Assembly (NCBI GenBank): GCA_025765615.1
Contig: JAIVFJ010000195.1
Location: forward strand, 1 to 64,000
Direction: 5' to 3'
From: Zopfochytrium polystomum
Taxonomy: Eukaryota; Chytridiomycota; Chytridiomycetes; Chytridiales; Chytridiaceae
Length of the DNA: 64,000 nucleotides
Below the pieces are notes generated by a model. That model searched no databases and was not told the DNA's origin. It saw only the letters and a list, made by a program, of their open reading frames with translations. The translations under genes and the position numbers were made by a program. Shown piece after piece: positions 12,455-23,479 of the stretch. How positions within the stretch are numbered: the stretch's first letter is position 1; the number at the start of each line of letters is the position of its first letter.

Positions 12455-12608
12455 GTCTCTCTCTCTCCCTTTTCTCCTTCTCTCTCCTCTGGCCAGCCCC
12501 CGACGTAATACTTGGATATAAAGCATACCAGCGGTCGCTGGCTGGTGCAGCGAGAGGCATCCGTCCAAACTGTTTGACAAAAACGCAACTCGCCCAAAAA
12601 CTTGGAAT
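11534..12608. other. Intergenic region between the two GH16-SAM genes
   Basis: No gene is supported. It contains a T22 run (11642-11663), several A-rich runs, and a (CA)n(CT)n microsatellite (12397-12480) in the same relative place as the CA tract before copy 1. The final 50 bp align with the copy 1 upstream sequence. Confidence 0.6.
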
Positions 12609-14931
12609 ATGCATATCCGATTTAGGCCCGCGCTGCAAGCCAGCAGCGTAAGCGTTGGGGCTCTTCGCCGTCGCTCCCACCATCACCTTCGCTCAGTCTG
12701 TCTTCAACGGGAGCTCTTGCTCTCTGAACTACGATGCATTTGTCCAGTTTACCCCATCGTCGCCTCTAACAATTCGTGAGTTTTGTCTTGCGCTTTGGGG
12801 TCTCCCGCTAATTAACATTCCCGTCCATTGTCACTTTTCTGCAGGCGAGGGTCAAGTCACATTCTCTGGCGGGTCAATGATCCTCACCATGCAGCCGTAA
12901 GTTTCCTTTTGTTCCTCACCAGACTCGATTATGTCTTTCCTCTGGAGACACCCCATCTCACTTTTCACGTCACCAAGACCGGATGACGGGGCCGGAGCGG
13001 GAAAAACAGCGCTCGTGACGACAGTCCAGTCGCTCTTGTACGGGACGGTGGAAGCCCAAATCACGCAAAGCTACGTCCCCGGCGCTGTCACGGGGCTGAC
13101 TCTCGCAAAGGCTACCTTTGATAAAAGCGACGAGATCGACTTTGAGTGGCTCGGCTCCGAACGCAACTCGGTCTGGACGAAATTCTTCTACCGCGGCCTG
13201 CGCGACCCGCAAGGAGCCCCCTATTACGACAGTCGATCCATGAACCTGTCTGTCGCCGCCGACAACTCGCGCAACTTTCACACGTACAAGATCGAGTGGA
13301 CGCCGTACGCGATTACGTGGTCGATCGACGGAACCGTTCGGCGCGTGCAAAACAGGTCGAGCACATGGGAGCCGAAAGGCACGGGCGACATGCTCGATCC
13401 GCCCGCCAGCCATTACCACTACCCGGAGCAGCCCCTTCTCATCCGTTTTGGCATCTACGACCCGACCGGCGCTCCTTGGTCAGGAGGACCGATCAAATGG
13501 ACCGACCCGCTTGCCGTGAAAGGCGCGAACGCTCAAGTCGCCAGCCTCAAGATAACTTGCTACCAGGGCCCCTACCCCCAGCGACATGTCCGCGCCGCCG
13601 TCCGACCCGAAAAGCTCCGACACGTACGGCATCGCGCCTGATCCAGCAAGCTTCTTCACCACGGCGACAAGCTCCAGCAGCGCCACCGCGGCCCCGGCGA
13701 CGAATAGCCCCACCGTGAATGGCACCGTGGCCGCCTCCGGCAGCAGCAGCGCCACACCTGTTATTGCCGGCTCCGTCGCTGGCGCCGTGGTCCTCCTCGG
13801 CGCCGCTGCCTGCGCAGTCTTCTTTCTCGTCATCCGCCCGCGCCGAGAAGCCTCCGAGTCGCGCAGCACCGAAAGAAAAAAGTTTGACCCCGCCCTCTTT
13901 GCCCGCCGCTCCAGCACGCCCTCATCCGCTCTCCCCGCATACGCTCAAGACCCTTACAACCGCCCGAACTCGGTCCTGAGCACACAGCAAACACACTCGC
14001 CCCCTCCGCACAGTTCCGCACCGTCAGACACCGGCTTGGACTCGCTGCCCTCCTCCCGCGCCGTCTCCCCTCACCTCCACCACCACCCGCCCACCCTGAC
14101 CGACTCCTCCGCACAGCCCTTCCTTGTCGCCTCCACCCCTATCACACCCGGTGCCTCGAGCTCCAACGCAACCGACATCCTCTACCACCGCGTCGGCTAC
14201 GCCCCACAGTCGGCTTCCAACGTCCACCCCGCCTACGCAAAGTCCGACGCTGGATCCACCGCCCGCACACAACGCGACTCGGTCCTCTCCATCGACCCCT
14301 CTACAGCCAGCGAATACACCCCAGGCCAGCTCTTCAACAACGCCTACCACCCGCCGGCCCCGTCCTCCGACGCCGCGTCCTCGTCCGTCTCCGCTTCCAC
14401 CTTCCAGCTGCCCCCGGGCACCACCCACTTTGCTTCAGACAGAAAAAGCGCCGCGGCCGGCGGCGTCTCGGCAAGGTCCACGACCGCGAGCGCGGGCAGT
14501 CGGACCGACGCCCCCGCCGACGGCGACAGGAAGGACTCGGCGCTGTTCGCCGCCGCCGCCGCCGCAGCTGGTGCCAGCCCGGCCGAGGTTGCCGCTTGGA
14601 GCGTCGCCGGCGTTGGCGCCTTCCTGGGCCGCTGCGGGTTCGAGGCGGATGTCGTCAGCTTGTTTAATCGTGAGTTTTCGATTACCCGCGCCCCTTCCCC
14701 CCCTTCATCTCACACTCACAAACCCGGCCCTCACCCCGCCCCGCAGGCAACGATATCAACGGCCGCCTCCTCCTCGCCCTCGACGCCGCATTCCTGCGCA
14801 ACGAGCTCGGCATCGATTCGGCCGGCCTGCGCGCCCGTATCCTTATGGCTGTCGAGCCGCTGCGGCCCGCCACCCACGCGCCAGCCCCCGCCGACGCGCC
14901 GGCTGCGGGGTTGCCGCCGTATTCGGGGTGA
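12609..14931 (+). CDS. CRH-like GH16-TM-SAM protein, copy 2 (5' end and one frame disrupted)
   Basis: A tandem copy of the preceding gene with the same exon layout: first exon to 12775, then 12845-12896, about 12953-14669, and 14747-14931 (TGA). GH16 is intact (DEIDFEWLG, MNLSVAADNS, GPYP end), the transmembrane helix (AGAVVLLGAAACAVFFLVI) and basic stop-transfer follow, and the SAM domain reads in one frame across its intron (WSVAGVGAFLGRCGF, ELGIDSAGLRARIL) to a clean stop after PPYSG. Two defects: the ATG at 12609 is out of frame with the mature GH16 start, with a TAA just before the signal-like segment; and the C-run at 13575-13579 has five Cs where copy 1 has four, breaking the frame between GH16 and the TM part. 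A GTAAGC after the ATG could act as a donor and rejoin the frame, but would remove the signal peptide. Decayed copy or sequence error are both possible. Confidence 0.75.
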
Positions 14932-14935
14932 TTGA

Positions 14936-14954
14936 GGGGGGGGGGGGGGGGGGG
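14936..14954. repeat. G19 homopolymer
   Basis: Nineteen consecutive Gs start five bases after the stop of GH16-SAM copy 2. The following 470 bp up to the next gene show no coding signal. Confidence 0.95.
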
Positions 14955-15425
14955 TGGTCGAGGGAGCCGCGGGTTGTGTTGGGAGGTGTGTGCATAATGG
15001 GAATCCGAAACAGTGTGTTGTACAGTCGTCTGGAGTGGGAGGGAACTTTTTCAAGGGTCGGATAATGCGTGGGTGGGGCCAGCAGAGAGCCGATGCTTTG
15101 GCGACGCCTTCGCTCGGGCGACATCCACAATTTGCAAAACTTTTTTTGGAGCCCGAGGACGGATCAAAATAATGTGTGCGAAACAACAACAAGAGTCATT
15201 GGCGGGCCCGCACGGCGCGAGCCTGTTTTGCTACATTGAGTGTCTGCACGATGTCCAGGATCATCCCTTAAGTAGCCGCCACTAGCAATGAGCGGAAGGA
15301 AGAAAAAAAAAAAAGTTAGTACATATCGCTTTCGAAGTAGCTAAACGCATGGCCATGACCAGCGGTGTCTTGGAAACCTTACTGCCTCGCAACACGCTGC
15401 GCTGCTTGCAGCCCGCCCTTCTTCC

Positions 15426-16848
15426 CTACTTTATAACCCTCTCGATCCTCTCCAGCTCCAACCCGAGCTTTACTCCACCGCCGCCGTCCTGCGTCCTGAA
15501 CTCCAACCCAAGTTGCTCCATCGTCGCCACCAGCGCCAGGTCCGCCAGCGACGCCGCGGTCCGCGTCGACGCCATGATCGGCGGCGACGGCGATGTTGTC
15601 GTACCGGTGGCCGGGGACCCGCGCGAAGACGGCTGCAGCAGCTGCGACTGCGGCGAGTTCGCCGGGGACGGAGAAGGCCGCGGCGCGTCCGCCGCGACGA
15701 CACCACCACCGCCGCCGCGCGGGTGCGGGCTCTTGCTTGTATGCCGACGGCGCGTCGCGACTGCGGCGCGCTGGGGCACCAGCGAGTTTCCGCGCGCCGG
15801 CACCGCGACGGCGGCGGTGGAGTACCCTCGTTTCGCGGTGGCACCTCCGTGCGGCGTCGGCGGCGACCGGGGTTCCGTCTCGGCGTCGGCAGCGGCCGCG
15901 GCGGCGGCCGCCACCACCGTCCGCTGTCTCGCCACCCGGCGGCCCCTCTCCGCCGCCGCCTCGGCCCGCGCCGACTCCGCCATCCGCTGCTGCGTCTTGA
16001 GCATCAGCGTGCTGACCTCGACGGCTACGACCAGCGACAGCGACTGCGCGTGCGGGTGCGGCGGCAGTCCCGGCGGGCACAACTCCGCATCCGCGCCGTC
16101 GTCCGACGAGGAGGGGAACCCGACGCCGGTCGCCGCGCACCCGGCGGCCAGGTTCGCGAGGGTCCGCCGCGGGTCGACGAGCAGCTTGAGGTAGAATAGG
16201 CGCAGGAACCCGGCGCGCGTCAGGACAGGGAGGAGCGCGGCCGGCGCGGCGGTTCGCGCAGTCGTGCTCCGTTGTGTTGAGCGTGTCCTTGGGCGTCAGC
16301 GGCGCGAAGGGGTCCGCGGTGCTGTGCGGCGGCGGCGACCAGGGCGGTTGCAGGAGGAAGGGGATTTTGAAGAGGGTGAGGATCTTGATGAGGGGCTTTG
16401 GGTGGGAAAAGACGTCTTGGGGAACGGGCGGAGGATTGTTCAGTTGTGTGTCGGGGGGGACTCCATCCGCCGCATTCTCCCCAACCTGTCGTAGAGGGAT
16501 CCATCAGGCGGGAAATCTCGACGATCTTTTGATGCTCCAGCAGGCCTGTGTTCGACGGCTCCACCGTCGCGTCAATGCGGTCGAACAGTTCGAGGAGGGT
16601 GGTGCGAAGCGCCGGGTGCACCGAGTAGTCCGAGTCGACGAGGTAGGTGGGGGGCTGCCGCTGCTGCACGGGTTCGAGCGAGGTCGGCTGGACGGGCAGC
16701 GGGGAGAGCGGGTTGGGCCTTCGTTGTCAGCGCCTCGCGGGATAGAGCTCGTTGAAACGGCTGCCCCTCGACCGGCTCTCGGCGGCGCGGTTGGTGCTGG
16801 TCGCCCTTAGCGCGGAGATGAGTGTAGAGGAGAGAGGGGTTGGGATAG

Positions 16849-16881
<33 letters not shown>

Positions 16882-16983
16882 CCCGTTGTGAGCGTGTAAG
16901 GCTGCGCGCGTCCCTGGCCCTGCTGAAGTAGCAGAGACAGCGGCAGCAGCGGCGGCGGCGACGGCTGGCGGTAGTACGCCATG
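15426..16983 (-). CDS. Unassigned low-complexity fungal protein
   Basis: Start chosen at 16983 (MAYYRQPSPPPLLPL), followed by a Gln run. Two non-repetitive cores are visible: YLVDSDYSVHPALRTTLLEL with a helical continuation (DATVEPSNTGLLEHQKIVEI) at about 16640-16500, and LTRAGFLRLFYLKLLVDPRR at about 16220-16160. The C-terminal part is Ala/Arg-rich, then disordered, ending LGLELERIERVIK at a stop at 15426. The pieces lie in different frames, so at least two introns are needed; I could not fix the joins. The order of the cores recalls the ascomycete DUF7514 region, but this is only an impression. No signal peptide or membrane segment. Confidence 0.5.
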
Positions 16984-18002
16984 TCTAATGGCGGTGAGGG
17001 AGTGGAATGAAGGGTGAGAGGGGAGAAGAGAGAGTAAGGAAGGAGCGCGAGAGAGAGAGAGAGAGATGGATTGAGGGACAGAGGGAGAGACAGAGAGAGA
17101 GCGAGAGAGAGAGAGAGAGAGAGGCGGAAAACCGAGGAGAGTGACGACGGCATAAATGGCTCTTGGCTGCACTGGCGCACTCTATCGATTCGGAATTTAT
17201 CGTGTCTGTTTCGGCTTTCCTTTTTCTTTTGTTTCCCGATTTGGCTTGGTGACAAATTTCGAGAACACTTTGGCAAGAAAATTCCAATCACGGGACAATT
17301 TGCAACACCCTGAACGGAACGGGGAACTGAGAGAATCCGTCCAAACTCAGGGTTGTTATTAATATTTTTTGGACGACCCTACCTCTGCGAGAGCGTCGCG
17401 CGATGCAGAAACCGCCCTCCTTCCATTTTTGGCAGATCGCCGGCATTTTGGACGGCATTTTGGACAGATCCAACGCTTGTCCCAACCCTGCCCAAGTCCC
17501 TCCCTGTGCATGAAGAGAGAGCTGAAGCACAGCTAATCTGGTTGCCGGGGGTAGGAGGTGAGAATTTGCTCACCTCGTCCCTCCGTCCGGAGGCCTCCTC
17601 CTCTTGCCCGGCACGTTGAGCCAAAAGCCAATTGGAAAAAAAAACTGGGCAGAGAGCTTCACATCCATTCGTTTCCAAAAAGGGAATTTCCAGCCAACCA
17701 ACGCGCAAGCAGTATGGCGCCGCTGTGCAATGAAGAGCTGGAGGTGAGTTGGAGGGAGTAGGGGGGGAGGAGAAGTACTCATCACTTTGACTCGGAGTCC
17801 GTCTCGTAATGAGCCCACCCTGTGCTTGAAACCGGAAAGGGCCCTTCCCAAAAAAAAAAGCGCATTAGAACACTTTTCGGCCGAAAACCGACCAAGCCGG
17901 TTCGACCTGTTCTCGAAAGTCGAAATATTCTCTTCGTCACGACTCAAGGTACCTCTCTTTCCCTCAAGTTCATAAGACGCAGGAGAGGGGGGGTGGGGGG
18001 GA
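16984..18002. other. No assigned gene; GA-rich promoter
   Basis: The first 150 bp are the upstream region of the minus-strand gene and contain a broken (GA)n tract (17047-17131). The rest has only short ORFs without motifs. Confidence 0.5.
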
Positions 18003-18722
18003 CGAGGTGGGGAGCTTAACGAGGCGAATCAGATATCAAGGCCGCCTTTGCTATACAGTTTGCTCAAGGTGCTAGGAGGTTTCGATATCGGGAACACACA
18101 AGCACCACTGCCCTGGCACTCCCCACTGGCCATTGCTGGGCCTACCCGTAAAAAAATGAGTGAACACGAATAAGGGCTGGCGTGCAGCCCCCTCCTACGG
18201 TCCTAGAGGGTACGTATGCATGTATGGAAGGAGCCCGCTTGTGAGGGTCCTGCCTTGAACTGTCGTGGGTAAGAGGCGGACGGGTGAGGGAGAAGGAATG
18301 GAGACACCAAGCGAGAAGGTGAGGAGGGAGGCAAGTGTCGCCTCTATTTCAGTGTGACGGGGAGGGAGGGAGATTTGCCCCGGCGAATGACTGGCTTCTT
18401 CGTACCTCCGTTGTTTGGAAGAAACTACTTAAAACCGGGAGCTGAATTTGACGGGGGTCGACCGTCATCCAAAGTCGGAATCTTGCCTTGGCCCCGCCGC
18501 AACAGAAGGTAATTCTCTGAATTCACTGTCGCTTTCGTGTTCTTCGTCGGGTGGGCGGTGGAGGGGCGGAGGGCACGAGAAGGGAGCTTAACAAGGTGAA
18601 TACGAGCCCGTCACTATCAAGACAGCTCTAGCAATGCTTCCTGCTCATGGTGCTGCAGCTAGGGGATTTTCCATAGAAAGTACACACAACACCACTGCCC
18701 TGCCGCTCCCCACTAGTCAGCG
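18003..18722. repeat. Degenerate direct duplication, about 0.58-0.6 kb period
   Basis: A 135-bp block at 18003-18136 (GGGGAGCTTAACGAGGCGAA ... ACCACTGCCCTGGCACTCCC) recurs, diverged, at 18576-18722 (AGGGAGCTTAAC ... ACCACTGCCCTGCCGCTCCC). Later landmarks such as CTCTATTTCAGTGTGACGGG near 18342 and CTCTATTCTGGGTGTGACGG near 18936 keep a similar offset, so the duplication extends to about 18960. No reading frame is conserved between copies. Confidence 0.55.
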
Positions 18723-19567
18723 TGCTCTCCTCCGTGAAGGCGCGGTTCTTTGTGCAGGGCCGAGATGCACGGTTATCGGAGCGAGCGAATGCGTGCGCCA
18801 TTGAAGTTCTGCATTGACCTGTTGTCGCAGCGGGCTTCGAGGGAGATGGAATGGAGAAGTCGGTTCGGTGGGTGGGATCAGTGGGAAGGTGATACGGTGG
18901 ATGGGTCGCGAGGAGTGGGGGACAACCCGGAGGAGGCTCTATTCTGGGTGTGACGGGAAGAAAAGGGTTTGTTTGTGCTCACACGGACTCATCGAAGCTT
19001 TCCATCGCTCATTTTGGAAGTTCGGTGTGAGAGACAACTTGCAATCGATGGAGAGCGTGGAGCGGCCTGTGTGAGATGAGGGGGAGCGAATCCCTTTGGA
19101 TATTGCAGGAGGCACCTTAGCACAGCCACTTTGGAGGGCAGAACAGCATGCGATGATGGTGCAACGACAGGGGCCACGTATACAGCCGTCTGTGGATGAG
19201 TTTGCGAGCAAGGAGCTTGTGTGCTTTCTTTCGCGGTTGGACGCGCCTTGTGACGGAGAGGGCAGGGGGGCGCATCTGTGTAAGGAGGGTTGGGGGGCAC
19301 TGTGGGGGTGGAGGCTGTCCGCATGACGCCTTCAATGCTTAGTCTGCGCCACAGCCACCGCTGCAGGCCGCATACCCGACGGAAGGCGAGCCCACTCACG
19401 CCACTCCTCTCACGTTGCTTCTTTCTCTCACTCTCACTCTCTCTCTCTCTCACAGGTCTTCCTTTCGTGCTTCTCGCAAGGTTCAACCTTTCTGTTCTTT
19501 TTTTTTTCAATACTTAACGTGGTTCAATCCGTTTTCAAAACGATAATTTTGGGGCATCGTTCGGTCT

Positions 19568-19729
19568 CACACAACACACTCACACACACACACACACACA
19601 CACACTTTCTTGGCACAGTTGCGGAATGTCAGGCGAGGGAAAACTACATCATTCTTTTTGCACTCTGTTTCTCTTTTAGGGGCTGTGCAAACACTGCCAC
19701 AAAGAAGCGGGAGGCTCCTCTCCGTCTCC

Positions 19730-19810
<81 letters not shown>

Positions 19811-19815
19811 TCTGT
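19568..19815. repeat. (CA)n and long (TC)n microsatellites
   Basis: A (CA)n tract at about 19574-19604 is followed by an 80-bp (TC)n tract at 19732-19815. Confidence 0.9.
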
Positions 19816-20320
19816 TCTCCGCAAGTCCTGGCCCTCTGTCACGGCAGAAAACCAGTGAAAGGATTTCTTGGCGGACGCGACCGAAATCGGCCCACGCGCC
19901 AGTCACAAAAACAACTCGCGTCCCAACCTTTGTCTTCCTCCATCGCTCCTCCTCTTCTCTCTCTCTCCTACTCGTCTGTCTTTTTCTGTCTGTCTCTCCA
20001 CCTTTTTCCCTTTTTTGGATGGCGCGATCGTTAACGCCCTCTCAAATCCCCGAAAATCTCGTTTCACCGATCACTTGCCCTTTTTGGTGCAAAGGCACCC
20101 AACGCCCACCACACACAACACCACACACAGACAGGCACAAACACAACATGAAAAAGATTGAAATAAACGAGAGGGAGCGAGAAAAAAAAATTAAAAAAAG
20201 AAAATAAAACAAGAAAAGGTTCTCCGAATTAATGGGTGATATTGGCCTTAGCCCTGACACACGTTCGCGGGAAGACGTTTGAAGGGGGCGGGTGGTTGAA
20301 TTTGCTGACCGACTCTGAGA

Positions 20321-20334
20321 GCCAGAAGAGAGAG

Positions 20335-20402
<68 letters not shown>

Positions 20403-20578
20403 GAGAGAGAGAGCGAGAGAGAGGAGAGAGAGAAGCCGAAAGAGAGACAGATAGAGCGAAGGGGTAGACAGATAGGAGCGAGAGTAGTAGAATCTATGCT
20501 TCCAAGAAGTCTCTTTCTCTCTCGCATCTCTCCAATCTCTCTCTCTGTCTCTGCGTATCCTCTCGCTCATTCTCTCAT

Positions 20579-20622
<44 letters not shown>

Positions 20623-20640
20623 TCTCTCTCCTCTCTCTCT
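20321..20640. repeat. (GA)n and (CT)n tracts facing each other
   Basis: GA-rich sequence runs 20321-20434 and CT-rich sequence 20515-20640. The two arms are complementary in composition and could pair as a long imperfect hairpin. Confidence 0.85.
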
Positions 20641-21191
20641 TTCATGGCCAGCTCACATACGCAGCGTGACGAACTAATGATCGAAAAAACATTGACAGGG
20701 ATGGCGCGAAAGGCAGAGCAAGGGACGGCGAAGGAAAACAACTGCTAGTGACGAGGCCCTCCAGGTTGTTGCGGAAGACAGATGTGATTCGGAGTAGACA
20801 CACAAAAGAGATAGAGAGGGAGAGAGAGAGTTAAAGGCTGACTATGAGTGAATGAGGGAGAACCAAACAGAAAGAGAAGAGAATGATAGAGAGAGAGCGT
20901 GAGACAGAGAGAGAGTGTGAGAGAGAGTGTGTGGTGTGAGTGAGAGTGTGAGTGGCTATTATCAAACAGGGACAACAAGCGAGCGACAGACAGAGTGAAC
21001 GAACGATGGCGAGAGCGACTTGGGGACAGAGAGGCAGTCAAGAGAGCAGAGATGGCGACAGCGTAGGAAACAAGTAGGAGAGAAACAGAGAGAGAGCGGC
21101 GGTGGATTAGTTTTAGCTCCCATAAAGAACCTTCTTTCACAAACACTCCTTTCGTCCCACAAGCTACCGTCGTTTCTTTCCAGCTACCAAC

Positions 21192-23479
21192 ATGCACCTC
21201 TCCATTCCCACCACCCCCGACGCTGCCGACAACGGCAACTCTTCCACCAGGTCGTCCTCCCGCGACACAGGTAGCACACCCGACACTTCCGACTCCCCTA
21301 CCGCCTCAAGAACACCCACCCCGTCCGACTCGAGCGAGCCGCCGGCCAACTCCTCCGACCGCGGTGACGACGACGACGACAGCACCAACGGCCGCCCCGA
21401 CCGGCCCGTCTCGTCCGCAAGCCGCTTCCGCAACCACTTCCTCGTCGCCGGGCTCGACGCCGCCACTCCGCGCCGAGCTTCGACACCCCCAGCCACCGCG
21501 GCCCGCTCCGGCTCCGACCCGTCTACCCCGCCCCTCTCCCCCTCCCCCTCGGCCGCATCCCTCTCGTCCCTCGAGGCCGCCGCACGAACCACTTTCATCC
21601 AAACCAAGCCCGAACGCGCCTCCCGCGGCTCATCTTCCTCCCTCGCGCAGCCGCCCGTCGACCGCCCCGCGAGCTTCGTGTACCAGCGCGGCAGCGCTGT
21701 TATGCGGTACTACGGCAGTACGGCCAGCATCGCAAGCAGCAGCGGCGCCAGCAGCACCACTAGCGCCGCCGCCGCCGCCGCTGCGGGCGGCCACTACCAC
21801 TACCACCGCCAAGTGCACACCGCCGGCCCCGCCGCGGGGGCGTCCATGACCTCGCGGTCGCGCTCCGCGTCCGGCGGATCGTTCGAACGGGCCACCAGCG
21901 GCACGCCGCACTCGAGCCCGGCGCTGAGCGAGAACGACCCCGGTGCCATCGCGCGACACCGGCTGTCGTCGCCGACAGGCACCGCGTCGTTGTCGTCCCG
22001 CTCGCCCCGCCCGAGCCTGATGCTGAGGAGCTTTGTGTCGCACTCGTCGTTTGCCATGCCGGCGGCGGACGACGACGACGACGACGACGACGAAAGTGAC
22101 GATGGCGACGGAGACGACGAGGAGGCGGCGTCCAAGCCGAGGAAGGTGGGCGGCGAGATGAAGGCGGCGAAGGGCGAGCGCGGCGTGGACCGCCTGCGGA
22201 CTGGTGAGGGATAGCTTTCTTTCTTTTTTTTTTTTTGTTTTGGGTTATCGTGGAGGCAACTATGTGTTCTATTTTTTACGCTTGTTGCTCGCTGACAAGG
22301 ATTGACAAACACAAACACAGCAAAGAACGGGCGAGTGTTTTTCGTGCTGCTTGCCTTCCTTACCCTCGCTGCGTTGGTAAGAACATTCGTCTGCACCTGA
22401 ACAATCGAAAGCGCGCTGCCTGTCTCTTTCCGTGTGCTAACATTTCTTTCGCTTCTCTTTCTGCATGTCTTCCACCGGCACAACCACACAACCGCCAGTC
22501 CGGCACGTTGACGGTCTACTTTATCCGGTACTCCACGAGCACGGCGTCCACGCGCCAAAAGCCCCTGGACCTGACCATCAAGCTCGACTCGCGTCTGCGC
22601 AAGAGCCTCTACGGCCTGGACTACACCCCGCCCTTTGGCGGGCAGTACGACCAAGGCTGCTACATCACGCAGCAAGACGTCCTCGACCACGTCAAGCTCA
22701 TGTCGCAGCTGACCACCCGCATCCGCCTCTACGGCATGGACTGCCTCGTCGCCGACTTCACCCTCAACGCCGTCCGCCTACTCAACGTCAACCTCTCCGT
22801 CGTCCTCACCCTCTGGGAAGACAACGACATCGCCATGATCACCCGCCAGCGCAAAGAGCTCTACCGCGTCGTCGCAAAGTACGGTGGCCAAAATATCTCC
22901 TACGTCTCCGTCGGAAACGAGGTCCTCCTCCGCGCCGCCGACAAGGGCGACCAGGCCGTCAAGTTCATGGGCAAGGAAATCGACAAAACCAGGGCCTGGC
23001 TGAAGGACCAGGGGTACGGACACATTGGCGTCGTCACCACCGACGTCGCGGACAGCTGGTCCACCTACCCGGACATCCTCTCCCACTCCGACGAGGCCTG
23101 GGGCAACGTCCACCCGTTCTTCGCCGGCGTGCTCCCCACCGCCGGGTGGGACTTTGCGATGAAGTCCCTCGCCGCCAAGGGCACCGGGCTCGCGTGGCTG
23201 GCGAACAAGACCGGCAAGTCCGCCATGATCAGCGAGATCGGCTGGCCGACCGCGCCCGTCAACGAGAGCTACCAGGCCAGCGTGCCCACCGTCGAGAACA
23301 TGAATACTTTCTTCAACCTGTGGGTGTGCCCCGCGAACCGCGCGGGGATAAAGTACTTTTGGTTCGAGGCGTTCGACTGCCCGTGGAAGGAGGCGTACAG
23401 CATCCGCGAGGCGAGCTGGGGACTCTTTGACAGCAGCTTGAAGCTCAAGGACGGCGTCGTGATCCCGCAGTGCGATTAG
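21192..23479 (+). CDS. Type II membrane GH17 endo-beta-1,3-glucanase
   Basis: Three exons (21192-22203, 22321-22376, 22499-23479) join in frame to 682 aa. Residues 1-340 are a disordered Ser/Thr/Pro-rich cytoplasmic tail with an Asp run (about residues 295-302) and no signal peptide. Exon 2 codes the signal anchor (GRVFFVLLAFLTLAAL, about residues 340-365). The rest is a GH17 domain: YGLDYTPPFGGQYDQGC, RIRLYGMDC, the acid/base Glu in YVSVGNEVL (about 495) and the nucleophile Glu in ISEIGWPT (about 600), ending KYFWFEAFDCPWKE. This is the layout of ascomycete btgC-type glucanases, which act on wall beta-1,3-glucan from the plasma membrane. Intron sites are canonical. The GA/CT-rich upstream region is the likely promoter. 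Confidence 0.9.

Larger units (their letters stand above)
18723..21191. other. Non-coding region upstream of the GH17 gene
   Basis: No gene is supported in either strand. Most of it is simple repeats and the presumed promoter and 5' UTR of the GH17 gene. ORFs here are translations of CT or GA repeats. Confidence 0.5.

Noticed and set aside
12397..12480. CRISPR-like or satellite array
   Set aside because: It is a simple CA/CT microsatellite with no spacers; the window is eukaryotic.
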